Positions 51,167-62,989 are shown, counted from the first letter of the stretch. The stretch is 64,000 nt of DNA from Chaunax sp. Z400 (GCA_037577475.1 CM075203.1:23377397-23441396); one strand, 5' to 3'. A program made the numbers and translations. The notes: generated by a model from the letters alone, not told the origin.

Positions 51167-51269
51167 CTGTGAAGAGAGAGAGATAGATGTCAAAAATGAA
51201 ACACCATGCCATAAATGTGGATTGAAGAGCTCCCTCTGCTGGTACTGAGGATAGCTGGGTCAGTGAAAG

Positions 51270-51460
51270 CGCACTAAACGGTACTGCACTGTATTTATAA
51301 TGGACTGTATTTATAACGGACTGTAATCATAATGGTACTGGACTGTACTTACATATCACCTATCTAGTCAAAGAAGGTTTACAACACAAGCCAGCATTCA
51401 TGCGTTGGTGACAGAGGCTACCATGTAAGGCACTACCTGCCCATCATTCTTAATGCTGTA
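51270..51460 (-). mobile_element. decayed SINE fragment in intron 1
   Basis: GGACTGTACTTACATATCAC, ACAACACAAGCCAGCATTCA and TACCATGTAAGGCACTACCT are degraded versions of the SINE body at 50480-50620. The tRNA head is absent. Confidence 0.65.
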
Positions 51461-51469
51461 TCAATACTA

Positions 51470-52500
51470 TATTCAACAAAGGTCCTGTGGCAGTAAATAC
51501 ATGGAATTAATTCACACACATCATGTGTCAGTGTTGAAGCTTCTGTTATTGTGTTGTTTTGTTGTGTGCTAATCAACCTGGCGTGGCTAGCCTAAAACAT
51601 GTGAAGTTCCGAAGTTCCGACTGTCGAGTCTTTTTCTGTTCTGCTGGATTTCTTCTTCCTGTTTTCCTGATATGACCCTCTGATTGGATGGTACTGATGT
51701 TATACTATTTAAACTAAGCTAACCCTAACCCATGTTACCATTTATATTATTTCTGTTCTTCACTGTAAATGGGACAAATACATTCCAATGTCAGAATAAA
51801 AGCCCAGGTAGAAGCAGGACTGGTGGAGACAGTCTGACTGGCTCTGTCACTCAGTACATGAAGGCATTTGGTATCTAGCCTTCCATAACCCAGCTCACAC
51901 ACTAAGAGTCTACACATAATGACACTATACACTAGCTGCAAGCTTCCTCCACAGCAGCCTCATCCTGTACTGAGCATCATTCCAACATATATTCACCAAC
52001 ACGACTGCATAGTCATCAACAGTTCGTGCGGACTGCATGCTGGATATTAGACTGCTTAGCTCATGTGGCAGCACCATACAAGACCTGACTTGTCCTGAAG
52101 CCTGATGGGGAGAAGCTGAGGGTGGAAACACAGTGACAGCAACGGCCCGACTCTATTGTAACCATGGGGTAATGACATGGTAATTATGTGTCACCTTCCT
52201 CTAGGGCAAAAGGACAAACTTGTTCCTGGATTGAAACCAGTTCACATCAGCTGCAGAAGAGTTTGTCTCTCAAAGCACATTCCTCAATTCAAACTCAACT
52301 ACACTGAAGTTAAAATGTGCTCATTCACAGAATTCTTCTCTGTTGGTTTAGAGATAATACCTTTTTCCATGGAGGTCATGTTTTTGATTGTTTGTCTGTC
52401 AGCAGGATTATGAAAATCTAATGGCCAACTTCCATTAGTTCCCTTACACTAGGTGTAAGGGCCAAGGACTGGCTAATTCCAATTTTTCACTTTCACAGAT
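51470..52500. other. intron 1, unannotated segment
   Basis: No gene or clear repeat recognised. Small frames look like chance. Confidence 0.4.
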
Positions 52501-52599
52501 GGAGAAGGATTTGGTTGGGGATTGGCTCCTCCTCTCTGGTTCGTGACAGCATTAGTGGTCGAGACACGGACACAGATGTTGCTGCTACTTGCTACCTGC

Positions 52600-53445
52600 C
52601 CATTTTGAATTTGATGCCAGCAACACATTTCAAAAAAGTTGGGACAGTGACAACAATAGACTGTAAAAGTAGTGAAATGCTAAAAGAAGACAGCTGGTGG
52701 AACATCTCAACATTAATGAGGTTAACTGGCAACAGGTTAGTAACATGATTGGGTATAAAAAAGAGCATCAGAGAAGCTGAGTCTTTCTGAAGTAAAGATG
52801 GGGAGGAGTTCACCACTCTGTGAAAGACTGCACTGGAAAACAGTGAAAATATGAAAAATATCATTAAAAGATTCAGAGACTCTGAAGAAATCTCTGTACC
52901 AAGGGACAAGGATTAAAAACAGACAGGATTCTGTAGTGGACATCACTGCATTAAAAACAGACAGGATTCTGTAGTGGACATCACTGCATTAAAAACAGAC
53001 AGGATTCTGTAGTGACATCACTGCATTAAAAACAGACAGGATTCTGTAGTGACATCACTGTATTAAAAACAGACAGGATTCTGTAGTGGACATCTCTGTA
53101 TTAAAAACAGACAGGATTCTGTAGTGGACATCACTGCATTAAAAACAAACAGGATTCTGTAGTGGACATCACTGCATTAAAAACAGACAGGATTCTGTAG
53201 TGGCATCACTGCATTAAAAACAGACAGGATTCTGTAGTGACATCACTGCATTAAAAACAGACAGGATTCTGTAGTGACATCACTACATTAAAAACAGACA
53301 GGATTCTGTAGTGACATCACTAGATCGGCTCAGGAACATTTCCAAAAAATGTCTGTGAACACAGTTTGTCGCTGCATCCACAAATGACAGCTGAAACTCT
53401 ACCATGCAAAGAGGAAACCGTATATAAACGAATATAAACCATATA
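52600..53445. mobile_element. fragment of the TIR transposon at 11079, opposite orientation
   Basis: TTGATGCCAGCAACACATTT + CAAAAAAGTTGGGACAGTGA through GGAGTTCACCACTCTGTGAA and AGATTTCTCT-type segments mirror 13370-13770. After the satellite, AGGAACATTTCCAAAAAATG + TCTGTGAACACAGTTTGTCG mirrors 11740-11790. It lacks the outer TIRs. Confidence 0.8.
52908..53325. repeat. 38-bp satellite, about 11 copies, inside the second transposon copy
   Basis: Units of AACAGACAGGATTCTGTAGT + GGACATCACTGCATTAAA are the exact reverse complement type of the array at 11806-13366. Confidence 0.93.
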
Positions 53446-53459
53446 TACAGGTTTTGGAG

Positions 53460-53650
53460 GAACAACGTCTTTTTGAATTTTCGCATTTGACCCATCCCTG
53501 AGGAGCAGTGGGGGCAGTCCTTATGCCGCCTGGGGAGCAAAATGGGATTCAGTATCTTGCTCAAGGACACTTGCAGGGGCTGGGGATCGAACCACCGACC
53601 TTTCGTTACATGAACAACCGTGCTACCTGCTGAGCGGCAGCCGCTCCAAT
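53460..53650 (-). mobile_element. tRNA-headed SINE, variant body
   Basis: The minus strand begins GGAGCGGCTGCCGCTCAGCA and has GGTTCGATCCCC near 53583-53594. The body (GATACTGAATCCCATTTTGC, GATGGGTCAAATGCGAAAAT) matches the one at 63507-63740 more than that at 17075. Confidence 0.78.
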
Positions 53651-53659
53651 GTGGATGAA

Positions 53660-55780
53660 CCATAACCTGTTACGAAAGGATGAACAGGGGTTACCTTATA
53701 TGCACCCTTTGGTGGGGGCAGTTACATTCTCAGACACAAACAAACATACCAACACCTGCACACAAGCCTGCAGGAAGCTGCCATATTGTTGGGTTTTTGT
53801 GTAAATTCAGATGACACACGTCAAAAAGAAAGACCTGCAGACCTTTATAAAAAACACACAGCGGAGTGGAGAGACAGACACCGGTGACCTAGTCTGATCT
53901 CACACCTTGTGCACACACCCACTATGCAAATGCTCAAGGACAGAAACGTCCCCAACACATCAGTATAGAAAGCACTCAAAGAGCTCACATCTATGCCAAA
54001 GACGTCACTAAAATCCAAACAATCAGAAAATTGTTTCAAGGCTATGTCAAAATAAAATCCTGGGACAATTGTTTATCAGCGGCCCCTGAAAGAAGAAATT
54101 GGCACAGATCTGTGTTCTATTGTGCATTGTGAGGAGATAATCAATTGTTGTACCATGACACCCAGGACATAAGGTGATGCAAATATGATGACGTGTCTTC
54201 ACTGGGATCTGCCTCATGCCAAATGAGGTAACTCGACCTGATTGGTTGACCCTGTAAACCTCCTACATCAGGACTCGTGTTAATCATCAGTAGTTTATGT
54301 GTTACCGACTAAACTCTGATTTTCCATAATGAAGGATCTGGATCTATTTTTGGTCTAGATAAAAGTTCTTACCTTTCGCAGATACATGAAAACCATGAAG
54401 TGTTTTTCACACAGAATCATCACTACTGGCGCCTTGGAAAAGCAAGGCAGCACCAAAGCAGCATGGAGCAGGGCTGCAACCAACCAATCAAATGGAATGA
54501 ATGAAAAAGAGGTGAAGCGTCATAGATTAAACTACTCTAACTTTTATCTGCATCTTAAATCTGCTAAAAAAAACACAAAATGCTGTGCTAGTAAGGAACC
54601 AGTGGTTTTTACTGGTGATGGCATTGTGGCGATGTGTCACTGTCATATTTTAATGTTAAACGTTAACAGAAGAAAAGTGGAAATACAAACACTATGTGTC
54701 AGCACTGATGGACTGTGGTGGAGCGGCTGCTGAGGAAAGTACTAAACCCCGTGGTAAAACTTGGTATAGCAGTCTGGTCCAGTGTTTAATACACACTGTG
54801 AACATTTTTTCACCAACACAACTCTGGTCACTGCAGACATACACTCCCAGTGGATCAGAAGTGATGACTGAGAGGTGATGCTGATGCTTCAGTTACACAC
54901 AACCATACCCTGACATCATTCTAACAGTCTGAGGTATAAAGCAATCTAAGGTTACAAATGTATGCTAGTTAGCATATCATATGAGAGGGGACTAGTGACC
55001 CTGGCAGAGGTAAGCACTCTCCTAGTTATTTATGATCATCAAATCATCATTTCATTTGGTGATAAGACACTCTTATACTTCATATGCTGTTTCTTTCAAA
55101 GCTCTTTTTATTGAATTATACAAATTATACATATATAAACACAAAGAACATCCCTCCCACCCCATAACAAATGTCCCCTACCCTATGCTGTCAATCAGAC
55201 AAGCAAACTGACCATAATAATTCCAACAGAGTTTGCTTATATGTAGGCAACAAAAGATCATAGTTATGAAAAAAGAAAGAATAAAAAAAGGGAAAAAGTA
55301 AAAAAATCTAGCAGAGGCAGTACATCCAGACCAGAAATGTAAGAAACCTATCCAGATGAATGCCAAGGGCCAAAGCATATGTTGTTTAAAATCATTTCTG
55401 GGAGGTTTGGTTGTTTAACTGGTGAATAGCTTTTAATTAGTTTGTATTCCATTGCTCGACATGTGAGCCTCATAGATGAGCCAATGTGATTGGTTCATTA
55501 GCCTGCCTACACTTTCTAAAGCTGAGGTCTGAGATGACTGATGCCTGGTGGCCCATGCTGGACAAAAGGCTACCTGAAGGTGGTGGGACTGTATCTATTA
55601 TAAGATCGCATTCAGCACAGTGACCAGTACAGCCCAGTACAGCTCTGTGTGATGCAGCAGTGTGGCCAACACTGTATGTGATGAGCCAATGACTGGACCT
55701 GAAAACAATCTCTAGAATGTGATTGGACAAGTGATGTAGAATCTGTTTGGATAGGCGCTTATGAGAAAGGCTGTTTAACA
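53660..55780. other. intron 1, unannotated segment
   Basis: About 2.1 kb without recognised gene. A 115-residue frame at 54386-54733 has no recognisable motif and no supporting splice signals that I could define. Confidence 0.4.
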
Positions 55781-55784
55781 TTAC

Positions 55785-56185
55785 TTTAATATTAGTATTT
55801 TACTTTGGTACTTTACATTAGTATTTTACATTAGTATTTTACATTAGTATTTTACATTAGTATTGTACATTAGTACTTTATATTAGAATTATACATTAAT
55901 TTTTTACATTAATATTTTACATTAGTATTTTACATTGGTATTTTACATTAATATTTTACATTAGTATTTTACATTAGTATTTTACATTGGTATTTTACAT
56001 TAATATTTTACATTAGTATTTTACATTGGTATTTTACATTAATATTTTACATTAGTATTTTACATTAGTATTTTACATTAGTACTTCACATTAATATTTT
56101 ACATTAGTATTTTACATTAGTACTTCACATTAATATTTTACATTAGTATATTACATTTGTGTTTTACTTAAGTATTGTACTATTC
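55785..56185. repeat. 13-bp minisatellite (ACATTAGTATTTT)
   Basis: About 30 units of ACATTAGTATTTT with TTGGTA, TTAATA and TAGTACTTC variants, lying 300-700 bp inside intron 1. Confidence 0.95.
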
Positions 56186-56471
56186 TGGATTTATTCTGGA
56201 TCTGTATTCTAGGAGACTGGCATGTCATTACCACCAACAACTACCACCTGTATAATACAGACCCACCTGGTGTTGACAGAAGCAAAGCGAAGCAAATTCT
56301 TTGGCATCGGCATCGATTCTATCCCATAATGATCCCATAAGGTGAATATTTAAGAATAAGCCAAACCCGAACGACAGTAGATTTTTAATGTGATCCACCA
56401 TCATGAGGAGGAAACAGATCTGAGAGCTGCTGTGTGACGAACAAAGAATAAGGCTGGATGTAAAACTTTAC

Positions 56472-56658
56472 CTGTGCTACCCTGATCCGTCTGATGTCAC
56501 TGAATAATCACGGCCTCCTGTGTAAGGTGAGCGTCTCTCCGGCTCGTTTGATTTCTGCTTCCTGTACCGGTCCGGTCTGCGGTGCTGCTCCTCTACTGTG
56601 GCTGTATGGAGCGGTGTGTCGGTCGTTCCTGTCTCTACGTTACGAACGTTGTCCTTCG
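56472..56658 (-). other. fasn: probable non-coding first exon (5'UTR) of fasn
   Basis: The minus strand has a strong donor, CACAG then GTAAAG, at 56472/56471. It sits in a CpG-rich stretch just below the promoter block and 5.3 kb upstream of the acceptor of the ATG exon. Vertebrate FASN genes have a non-coding exon 1, so this fits. The right edge is an estimate, placing the start site about 65 bases below the E-box. Short open frames here carry no recognisable protein. Confidence 0.6.
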
Positions 56659-56706
56659 AGCTTCTTGTAGTCCGTTTCTGTGATGAATTCTCGCGTTCAC
56701 ATCCTG

Positions 56707-56760
56707 CCTGGCCACGCCACATGGGCTGACAGCTTGTCTGGGCCGCACGGTCCAATGAGA
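56707..56760 (-). promoter_or_regulatory. fasn: fasn proximal promoter: inverted CCAAT box, CATGTG E-box and SRE-like element
   Basis: Read on the minus strand, ATTGG (inverted CCAAT, NF-Y type) lies at 56756-56752. About 29 bases further on, a CATGTG E-box at 56723-56718 runs straight into GGCGTGGCC, within AGCCCATGTGGCGTGGCC. From memory, mammalian FASN has the same arrangement: CCAAT near -95 and an E-box near -65 overlapped by SREBP sites that mediate insulin, USF and SREBP-1c control. The region is CpG-rich compared with its surroundings. No clear TATA box was seen. The match to the mammalian block is recalled, not aligned. Confidence 0.72.
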
Positions 56761-56924
56761 GAAGAGGCAGGGCTCCGGATCCAACCACTGAGTCACCGGT
56801 TCACCGCCCCCATTCACACAAGAGGAGACGGGGTTACTGCAGTTCACCACCGAGAACATGATGTGAAGACGGACGGAGACATCGATTTCTTTACGTCACA
56901 GACCGTCTGCACGATAATCAAAAC

Positions 56925-58815
56925 GGAACATGTGTGTTCGTGTGTGTTATTAGTGTGTGTTATGAATGTTAGTGTGTATCAGGCCTTTTAATGTGTGTTA
57001 GTGAGTGTTATTAATGTGTTATTAATGTGTGTTAGTGCATGTTATTAATGTGTTAGTATGTATTAGGACTTTTAATGTGTGTTAGTGTGTGTTAGTGTGT
57101 ATCAGGCCTTTTAATGTGTGTTAGTGTGTGTTAGTGAGTGTTATTAATGTGTTATTAATGTGTGTTAGTGAGTGTTATTAATGTGTTATTAATGTGTGTT
57201 AGTGTGTGTTAGTGTGTGTTATTAATGTGTTATTAATGTGTGTTATTAATGTGTTATTAATGTGTGTTAGTGTGTGTTAGTGAGTGTTATTAATGTGTTA
57301 TTAATGTGTTATTAATGTGTGTTAGTGTGTGTTAGTGAGTGTTATTAATGTGTTATTAATGTGTGTTAGTGTGTGTTAGTGTGTGTTATTAGTGTGTGTT
57401 ATGAATGTTAGTGTGTATCAGGCCTTTTAATGTGTGTTAGTGAGTGTTATTAATGTGTTATTAATGTGTGTTAGTGCATGTTATTAATGTGTTAGTATGT
57501 ATTAGGCCTTTTAATGTGTGTTAGTGAGTGTTATTAATGTGTTATTAATGTGTGTTAGTGCATGTTATTAATGTGTTAGTATGTATTAGGACTTTTAATG
57601 TGTGTTAGTGAGTGTTATTAATGTATGTTATGAATGTTAGTGTGTGTTAGTGAGTGTTATTAATGTGTTATTAATGTGTGTTAGTGAGTGTTATTAATGT
57701 GTTATTAATGTGTGTTAGTGTGTGTTAGTGAGTGTTATTAATGTGTTATTAATGTGTGTTAGTGTGTGTTAGTGAGTGTTATTAATGTGTTATTAATGTG
57801 TGTTAGTGTGTGTTAGTGTGTGTTAGGCCTTTTAATGTGTGTTAGTATGTGTTAGTGTGTATTAGGCCTTTTAATGTGTGTTAGTGTGTGTTAGTGAGTG
57901 TTATTAATGTGTGTTAGTGTGTGTTAGTGAGTGTTATTAATGTGTTATTAATGTGTGTTAGTGTGTGTTAGTGAGTGTTATTAATGTGTGTTAGTGTGAG
58001 TTATTAATGTCTGTTATTAATGTATGTTAGTGTGTGTTAGTGTGTATTAGGCCTTTTAATATGTGTTAGTGAGTGTTATTAATGTGTGTTAGTGAGTGTT
58101 ATTAATGTGTGTTAGTGAGTGTTAGTGAGTGTTATTAATGTGTGTTAGTGAGTGTTATTAATGTGTGTTAGTGAGTGTTATTAATGTGTGTTAGTGTGTG
58201 TTAGTGAGTGTTATTAATGTGTTATTAATGTGTGTTAGTGAGTGTTAGTGAGTGTTATTAATGTGTTATTAATGTGTGTTAGTGAGTGTTAGTGAGTGTT
58301 ATTAATGTGTGTTAGTGAGTGTTATTAATGTGTGTTAGTGAGTGTTATTAATGTGTGTTAGTGAGTGTTATTAATGTGTTATTAATGTGTGTTAGTGTGT
58401 GTTAGTGAGTGTTATTAATGTGTTATTAATGTGTGTTAGTGTGTGTTAGTGAGTGTTATTAATGTGTTATTAATGTGTGTTAGTGTGTGTTAGTGAGTGT
58501 TATTAATGTGTGTTAGTGTGAGTTATTAATGTCTGTTATTAATGTATGTTAGTGTGTGTTAGTGTGTATTAGGCCTTTTAATATGTGTTAGTGAGTGTTA
58601 TTAATGTGTGTTAGTGAGTGTTATTAATGTGTGTTAGTGTGAGTTATTAATGTCTGTTATTAATGTATGTTAGTGTGTGTTAGTGTGTATTAGGCCTTTT
58701 AATATGTGTTAGTGAGTGTTATTAATGTGTGTTAGTGAGTGTTATTAATGTGTGTTAGTGTGAGTTATTAATGTGTGTTAGTGTGAGTTATTAATGTGTG
58801 TTATTAATGTGAGTT
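56925..58815. repeat. complex GTGTTATTAATGTGTGTTAG array, 1.9 kb, upstream of fasn
   Basis: Mixed 8-22 bp units of GTGTTATTAATGT and GTGTGTTAGTGAGTGTTATT. Higher-order segments contain ATTAGGCCTTTTAATGTGTG at irregular spacing. It begins about 170 bp upstream of the promoter block. Confidence 0.95.
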
Positions 58816-59655
58816 AGTACCATACCATTTTCTTCTGCTTATCTGGGTCGTGGGCAGCAGTCTCAGCAGAGAAGCCCATGCCTCCCTCTCCCCAGCCACC
58901 TCCTCCAGCTCTTCAGAGGGTACACTAAGGTGTTCCCATGCCAGCCGAGAGATATAATCCCTCCAGCGTGTGGGTCTACCCCGGGGTCTCCTCCCAGTGG
59001 GACATGCCCGAAAGACCTCCCAAGGGAGGCGTCTGGGGGGGAATCCTAATCAAATGCCCGAACCACCTCAGCTGATTCTTCTCAATGTGGAGGAGCAGCG
59101 GCTCCACTCTGAGCCCCTCCCGAATGACTGAGCTCCTCACCCTCTCTAAGGGTGAGCCCAGACACCTTGTGGAGGAAGCTCATTTTGGCCGCTTGTATCT
59201 GCGATCTTGTTCTTTTGGTCATTACCCAAAGCTCATGACCATAGGTGAGGGTAGGAACGTAGATTGACCGGTAAATCGAGAGCTTTGCCTTGTAACTTAG
59301 CTCCCTTTTCACCACTACAGACAGATACAGAGTCCGCATCACTGCAGAAGCTGCCCTGATCCGTCTATCAATCTCCCGTTCCATTCTTCCCTCACTCGTG
59401 AACAAGACCCCGAGATACTTGAACTCCTCCACTTGAAGCAGCAACTCATCCCTGACCTGGAGAGAGCAATCCAGCCTTTTCTGACTGAGAACCATGGCCT
59501 CAGACTTGGATTCTCATGCCGGCCGTTTCACACTCAGCTTCTAAACTGTTCCAATTACAGTTGGAGGTCACGGCATGATGAAGCTAACAGGACCACATCA
59601 CCTGCAAAAAGAAAGTGATCCTGAGTTCACCAAATCGGACACCCACCGTCATCTG
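58816..59655 (-). mobile_element. non-LTR retrotransposon, 3' part of RT gene
   Basis: The minus frame 59495-59082 reads SQKRLDCSLQVRDELLLQVE, EFKYLGVLFTSEGRMEREID, YKAKLSIYRSIYVPTLTYGH and ELWVMTKRTRSQIQAAKM. Below it, further broken frames encode the arginine-proline-rich tail. EFKYLGV and LTYG...W are RT thumb motifs of a widespread fish LINE whose clade I cannot fix. It is 5'-truncated and inserted in the GTGTTATT array, which continues at 59656. Confidence 0.82.
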
Positions 59656-59832
59656 GCTGTGCCTATTAATGTGTGTAAGTGTGTGTTATTAATGTGTGTT
59701 AGTGTGTGGCATTATGTGTGTTAGTGTGTGTTAGAGTTAGTGTGTCTTAGAGTTAATGTGTGTTAGAGTTAGTGTGTGTTATTATGTGTGGTAGTGTGTA
59801 TTAGAGTTGGTGTGTGTCAGAGTTAGTATGCG
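59656..59832. repeat. GTGTTAGAGTTA array, short block
   Basis: A continuation of the upstream array with TTAGAGTTAGTGTGTGTTA units. Confidence 0.9.
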
Positions 59833-60535
59833 TAAGCAGCAACTGGACTTCTTTTCTTAGCTTGCAGACGTTTCACCTCTCATCCAAGAGGCTTCATCAG
59901 TTCTAAACTGTTGGTACGGGGACAGGATATTTATCCTCTGTGAGATGTAAACTACCTTGAGAGTCGTTAAGGAACCTGTTCCCTTTCCATTTCTTCCTGG
60001 TCCTTCCCAGTCCTATAGTGGGTCATTGGCTCTCCTGTGTTGTGCTCTTCAGGACAGGACTCGGCAGTTCACCTACACCTAAAGGACAAAGGACACTCAT
60101 TTGAGGCCAACAATGTTCACATTCTGGACAGGGAGGACAGATGGTTTGAGAGAGGAGTGAAAGAGGCCATCTATGTCAAATTGGAACGACCATCCCTGAA
60201 CAGGGGTGGGGGTTTACGCCATCACCTGTCACCTACATACAATGCCGTCCTGACTTCTCTCCCACACCGGTTTCACCATCGTTATGCTAACGACCCACAT
60301 AGTGGCTCAATATGCATAAGAGAGACAGCTTGTCCCAGCAACCCCAACGACCCACAATAGGACTGGGAAGGACCAGGTAGAAAAGGAAAGGGAACAGGTT
60401 CCTTAACAACCCTCAAGGTAGTTTACATGTCACAGAGGAAAAATATCCTAACCCCGTGCCAACAGTTTAAAACTAAATTAAATCCAGTTGCTTCTGAATC
60501 AACCTTCAAGGATTACCATGAACTGGATGACTGAG
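59833..60535 (+). mobile_element. Penelope-like element fragment with inverted arms
   Basis: The left arm has AGCAACTGGACTTCTTTTCT, CATCCAAGAGGCTTCATCAG and AAGGAACCTGTTCCCTTTCC. The right arm has the inverse, GGAAAGGGAACAGGTTCCTT, and AATCCAGTTGCTTCTGAAT. Between them a frame at 60037-60360 gives VHLHLKDKGHSFEANNVHIL + DREDRWFERGVKEAIYVKLE + RPSLNRGGGLRHHLS. This is like the C-terminal GIY-YIG endonuclease region of Penelope elements (HxxxxGHxF ... ILDRE ... ERxxKEAI). Confidence 0.65.
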
Positions 60536-60544
60536 AATCTACAC

Positions 60545-61057
60545 AAACATATGTGTAAGAGTTAGTGTATGTTAATGTGTGTTAGTGTGTATTATTAATG
60601 TGTGTTAGTGTGTGTTATCAATGTGTGCTATTAGTGTGTGTTAGTGTGTGTTATCAATGTGTATTATTAATGTATATTAGTGTGTGTTATTAATGTGTGT
60701 TAGTGTGTTTTGGGCCTTTTTAAAGTGTGTTAGTGTGTGTTAATAGTGTGTGTTAGTGTGTGTTATCAATGTGTGCTATTAGTGTGTGTTAGTGTGTGTT
60801 ATCAATGTGTATTATTAATGTGTATTAGTGTGTGTTATTAATGTGTATTGGGCCTTTTAAAGTGTGTTAGTGTGTGTTAATAATGTGTGTTAGTGTGTAT
60901 TAGTGTGTGTTATCAATATGTGCTGTTAGTGTGTGTTATCAATGTGTATTATTAATGTGTGTTGGTGTGTGTTATTAATGTGTGTTGGTGTTATTATTAA
61001 TGTGTGTTAGTGTGTGTTAGTGGGTGTTAGAGTTAGTGTGTGTCAGAGTTAGTGTGT
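60545..61057. repeat. GTGTTATCAATGTGT array
   Basis: A further block of the upstream tandem array with GTGTGTTATCAATGTGTGCT variants and GGGCCTTTT interruptions. Confidence 0.9.
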
Positions 61058-62968
61058 TGTAGGGTTAAAAGGGGTTAACGATAATAATTATGATCAAAAT
61101 GATCATATATTAATTATCGTATTATAAAGCTATTAATTAATCAGGTAGGGTTATGAAAGAATACCTCGAGGAGCACCACCTTCCTAAAGCTATATTCCTA
61201 AGGTCGGAAGGATTCCTTAAGAAAGCTGTAAATATAACCCAGATTAATTAATTACTAAATAATAGCGTTCAATCAGTCTCAAATGAAGGAAGTCGAGTCC
61301 TCTATCGCAAGAACTAATGATTCCAGTCATCAACACAGAAACTTGGTCTAAGAGAATCTACTTTATTATCAAAGATAATCTAACACAGCACACAGAACAA
61401 ACTAAAACTAAATTCAACATAGGATGATAACAGAAAGATAGTCAAAATGAGATCGGAGTGAAAGAGAGAGGATAAGACATAACTATAACAAGGCGAGATG
61501 ATAGCGTGGTGATGTGAACCAACTAAAGGGGGTCTAAGGGAAGCTTGAAGGGAAACTAAATTAGATGAATTGTGGATCGTAATGCCAGATCAGCTATGAC
61601 GCTTTCCAAGACACAGAGATGTTCGGGTTAGCTTACTTTTCAGCCGGTCTCCGGGTAGGGACGAAAGCACGCTTTGGCGAGTTATCAGGAGGGGTCACCG
61701 ACCGGATACTCGCGGAGGATGCTGTTCGAAGTCCACCGGATCCTGGTCCCGAATCTCGGATGTTGGAGGGTCGCGTCGTCGCTGGCTGGCGGCTTTGTGA
61801 ACTTCGGACCTGACGGTCGTGTTCAGCTTGACCGTGCTTTGACGGCGTTGAAGCGAGTTAAGTGGTAATGCAGCTCGAAGAAGGGCTTAGTGGATTACTC
61901 AGGCGTGAGTGATCCACAGGTGAGCTTCAAATAACTGAGTTGAAGTGAAGAACTTCAACTATTAGCAGAAATCGTAGATAAGGAATGCTATCTAACTGTA
62001 TGAGCTAAGTCTTAAAGAAAAGGGAAAAGAAGTCTCTTCTGCTGCGGCAGGAGGGCACGGGCTTATCCACGGAGTCACGGGGATCTCCGCGTTCAGGAGT
62101 CAGAGTTCATGTCAGGTGGAGGTAGGAGCAAGCGGAGCAAGAGGACGAGCGGCTTCGCGCCGTGGCTTTTGAATCCTCACAGCTGCCGGAAGTAAGGGCG
62201 TGTTCTATTCTACTGTAAGATATGCGGTCACATCACCAGCTGACATAGAAACAATGGGCGAGAAATCTGAGTCTCTCCACTAGAAGGAGGCATCAAAGCA
62301 CACATGCAATAAACATGAACTCAAAGGGACACAGGCAGAAAATCATCACTGTGTGCTTATTAAATTCAAAATGAGAAACACATTACATGAAGGAGTGGAA
62401 ACACACAATAATAGAGAAAACAACAAAAATGATTCATGGGAAAATGTTGCAGAGTTCAGTTTTCAGAAATCATGCTTGCACAGTCATGAACACATTTCTT
62501 CTCTTGTTTCCGTGATGAGAGGAAGAGGAGAAGAGGCAGGAGGGATGGTGAACATTTATGCATGGAAGGTTGGTTGGATTGTCAAATTTTATTGATTCAT
62601 TAATTTCGAGATTCCAAAACCATGCAGGATTTTGGATCCTGTAATTTGGAGTGGAAAGCAGTCTCACTGTCTCTTGAGTTGCAGGCTGATACCCTGGTGT
62701 GTCTCTGGTACTCAGCAAGGGGTCAGGAGGGGTGAAACCAGGTCCTCTTTGATATGTTAAAGGAGGGCAGATGTTGTGTTGATACAGACCCCAAGTTGTG
62801 ATTACGGGCGTTATCTTTAGGTGAATTGTGGGGTTGTAACTCCACAATGGCGAGCAGATTGTTGTTCCAAGGGAATGACCATGTTTGATCATTCAAGCAA
62901 GGCGAAACCAGGGCTGAAGTCGCAGGGCATGGTGAGGTGGGGGTTGACTGACCTACCCTCACCCTACA
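61058..62968. mobile_element. solo-LTR-like insertion, 1.9 kb, ends TGTAGGGT...ACCCTACA
   Basis: It starts TGTAGGGTTAAAAGGGGTTA and ends CTACCCTCACCCTACA, giving 8-bp inverted ends in TG...CA form. GTGTGT occurs immediately on both sides, but in a GT-rich array this is weak as a target duplication. An AATAAA lies near 62309. No gag or pol frame was seen; a 140-residue minus frame at 62892-62470 has no recognised motif. It is best read as a solo LTR of a retroelement or old endogenous retrovirus. Confidence 0.6.
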
Positions 62969-62989
62969 GTGTGTTAGAGTTAATGTGAG

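Noticed and set aside
54386..54733. 115-residue frame in intron 1, considered as a possible host exon
   Set aside because: No domain recognised, no clear splice sites, and opposite in strand to fasn; probably chance.
56477..56991. Overlapping frames around the promoter and first exon
   Set aside because: No homology recognised. The region is better explained as a CpG-rich promoter and 5'UTR; frames on both strands overlap there.
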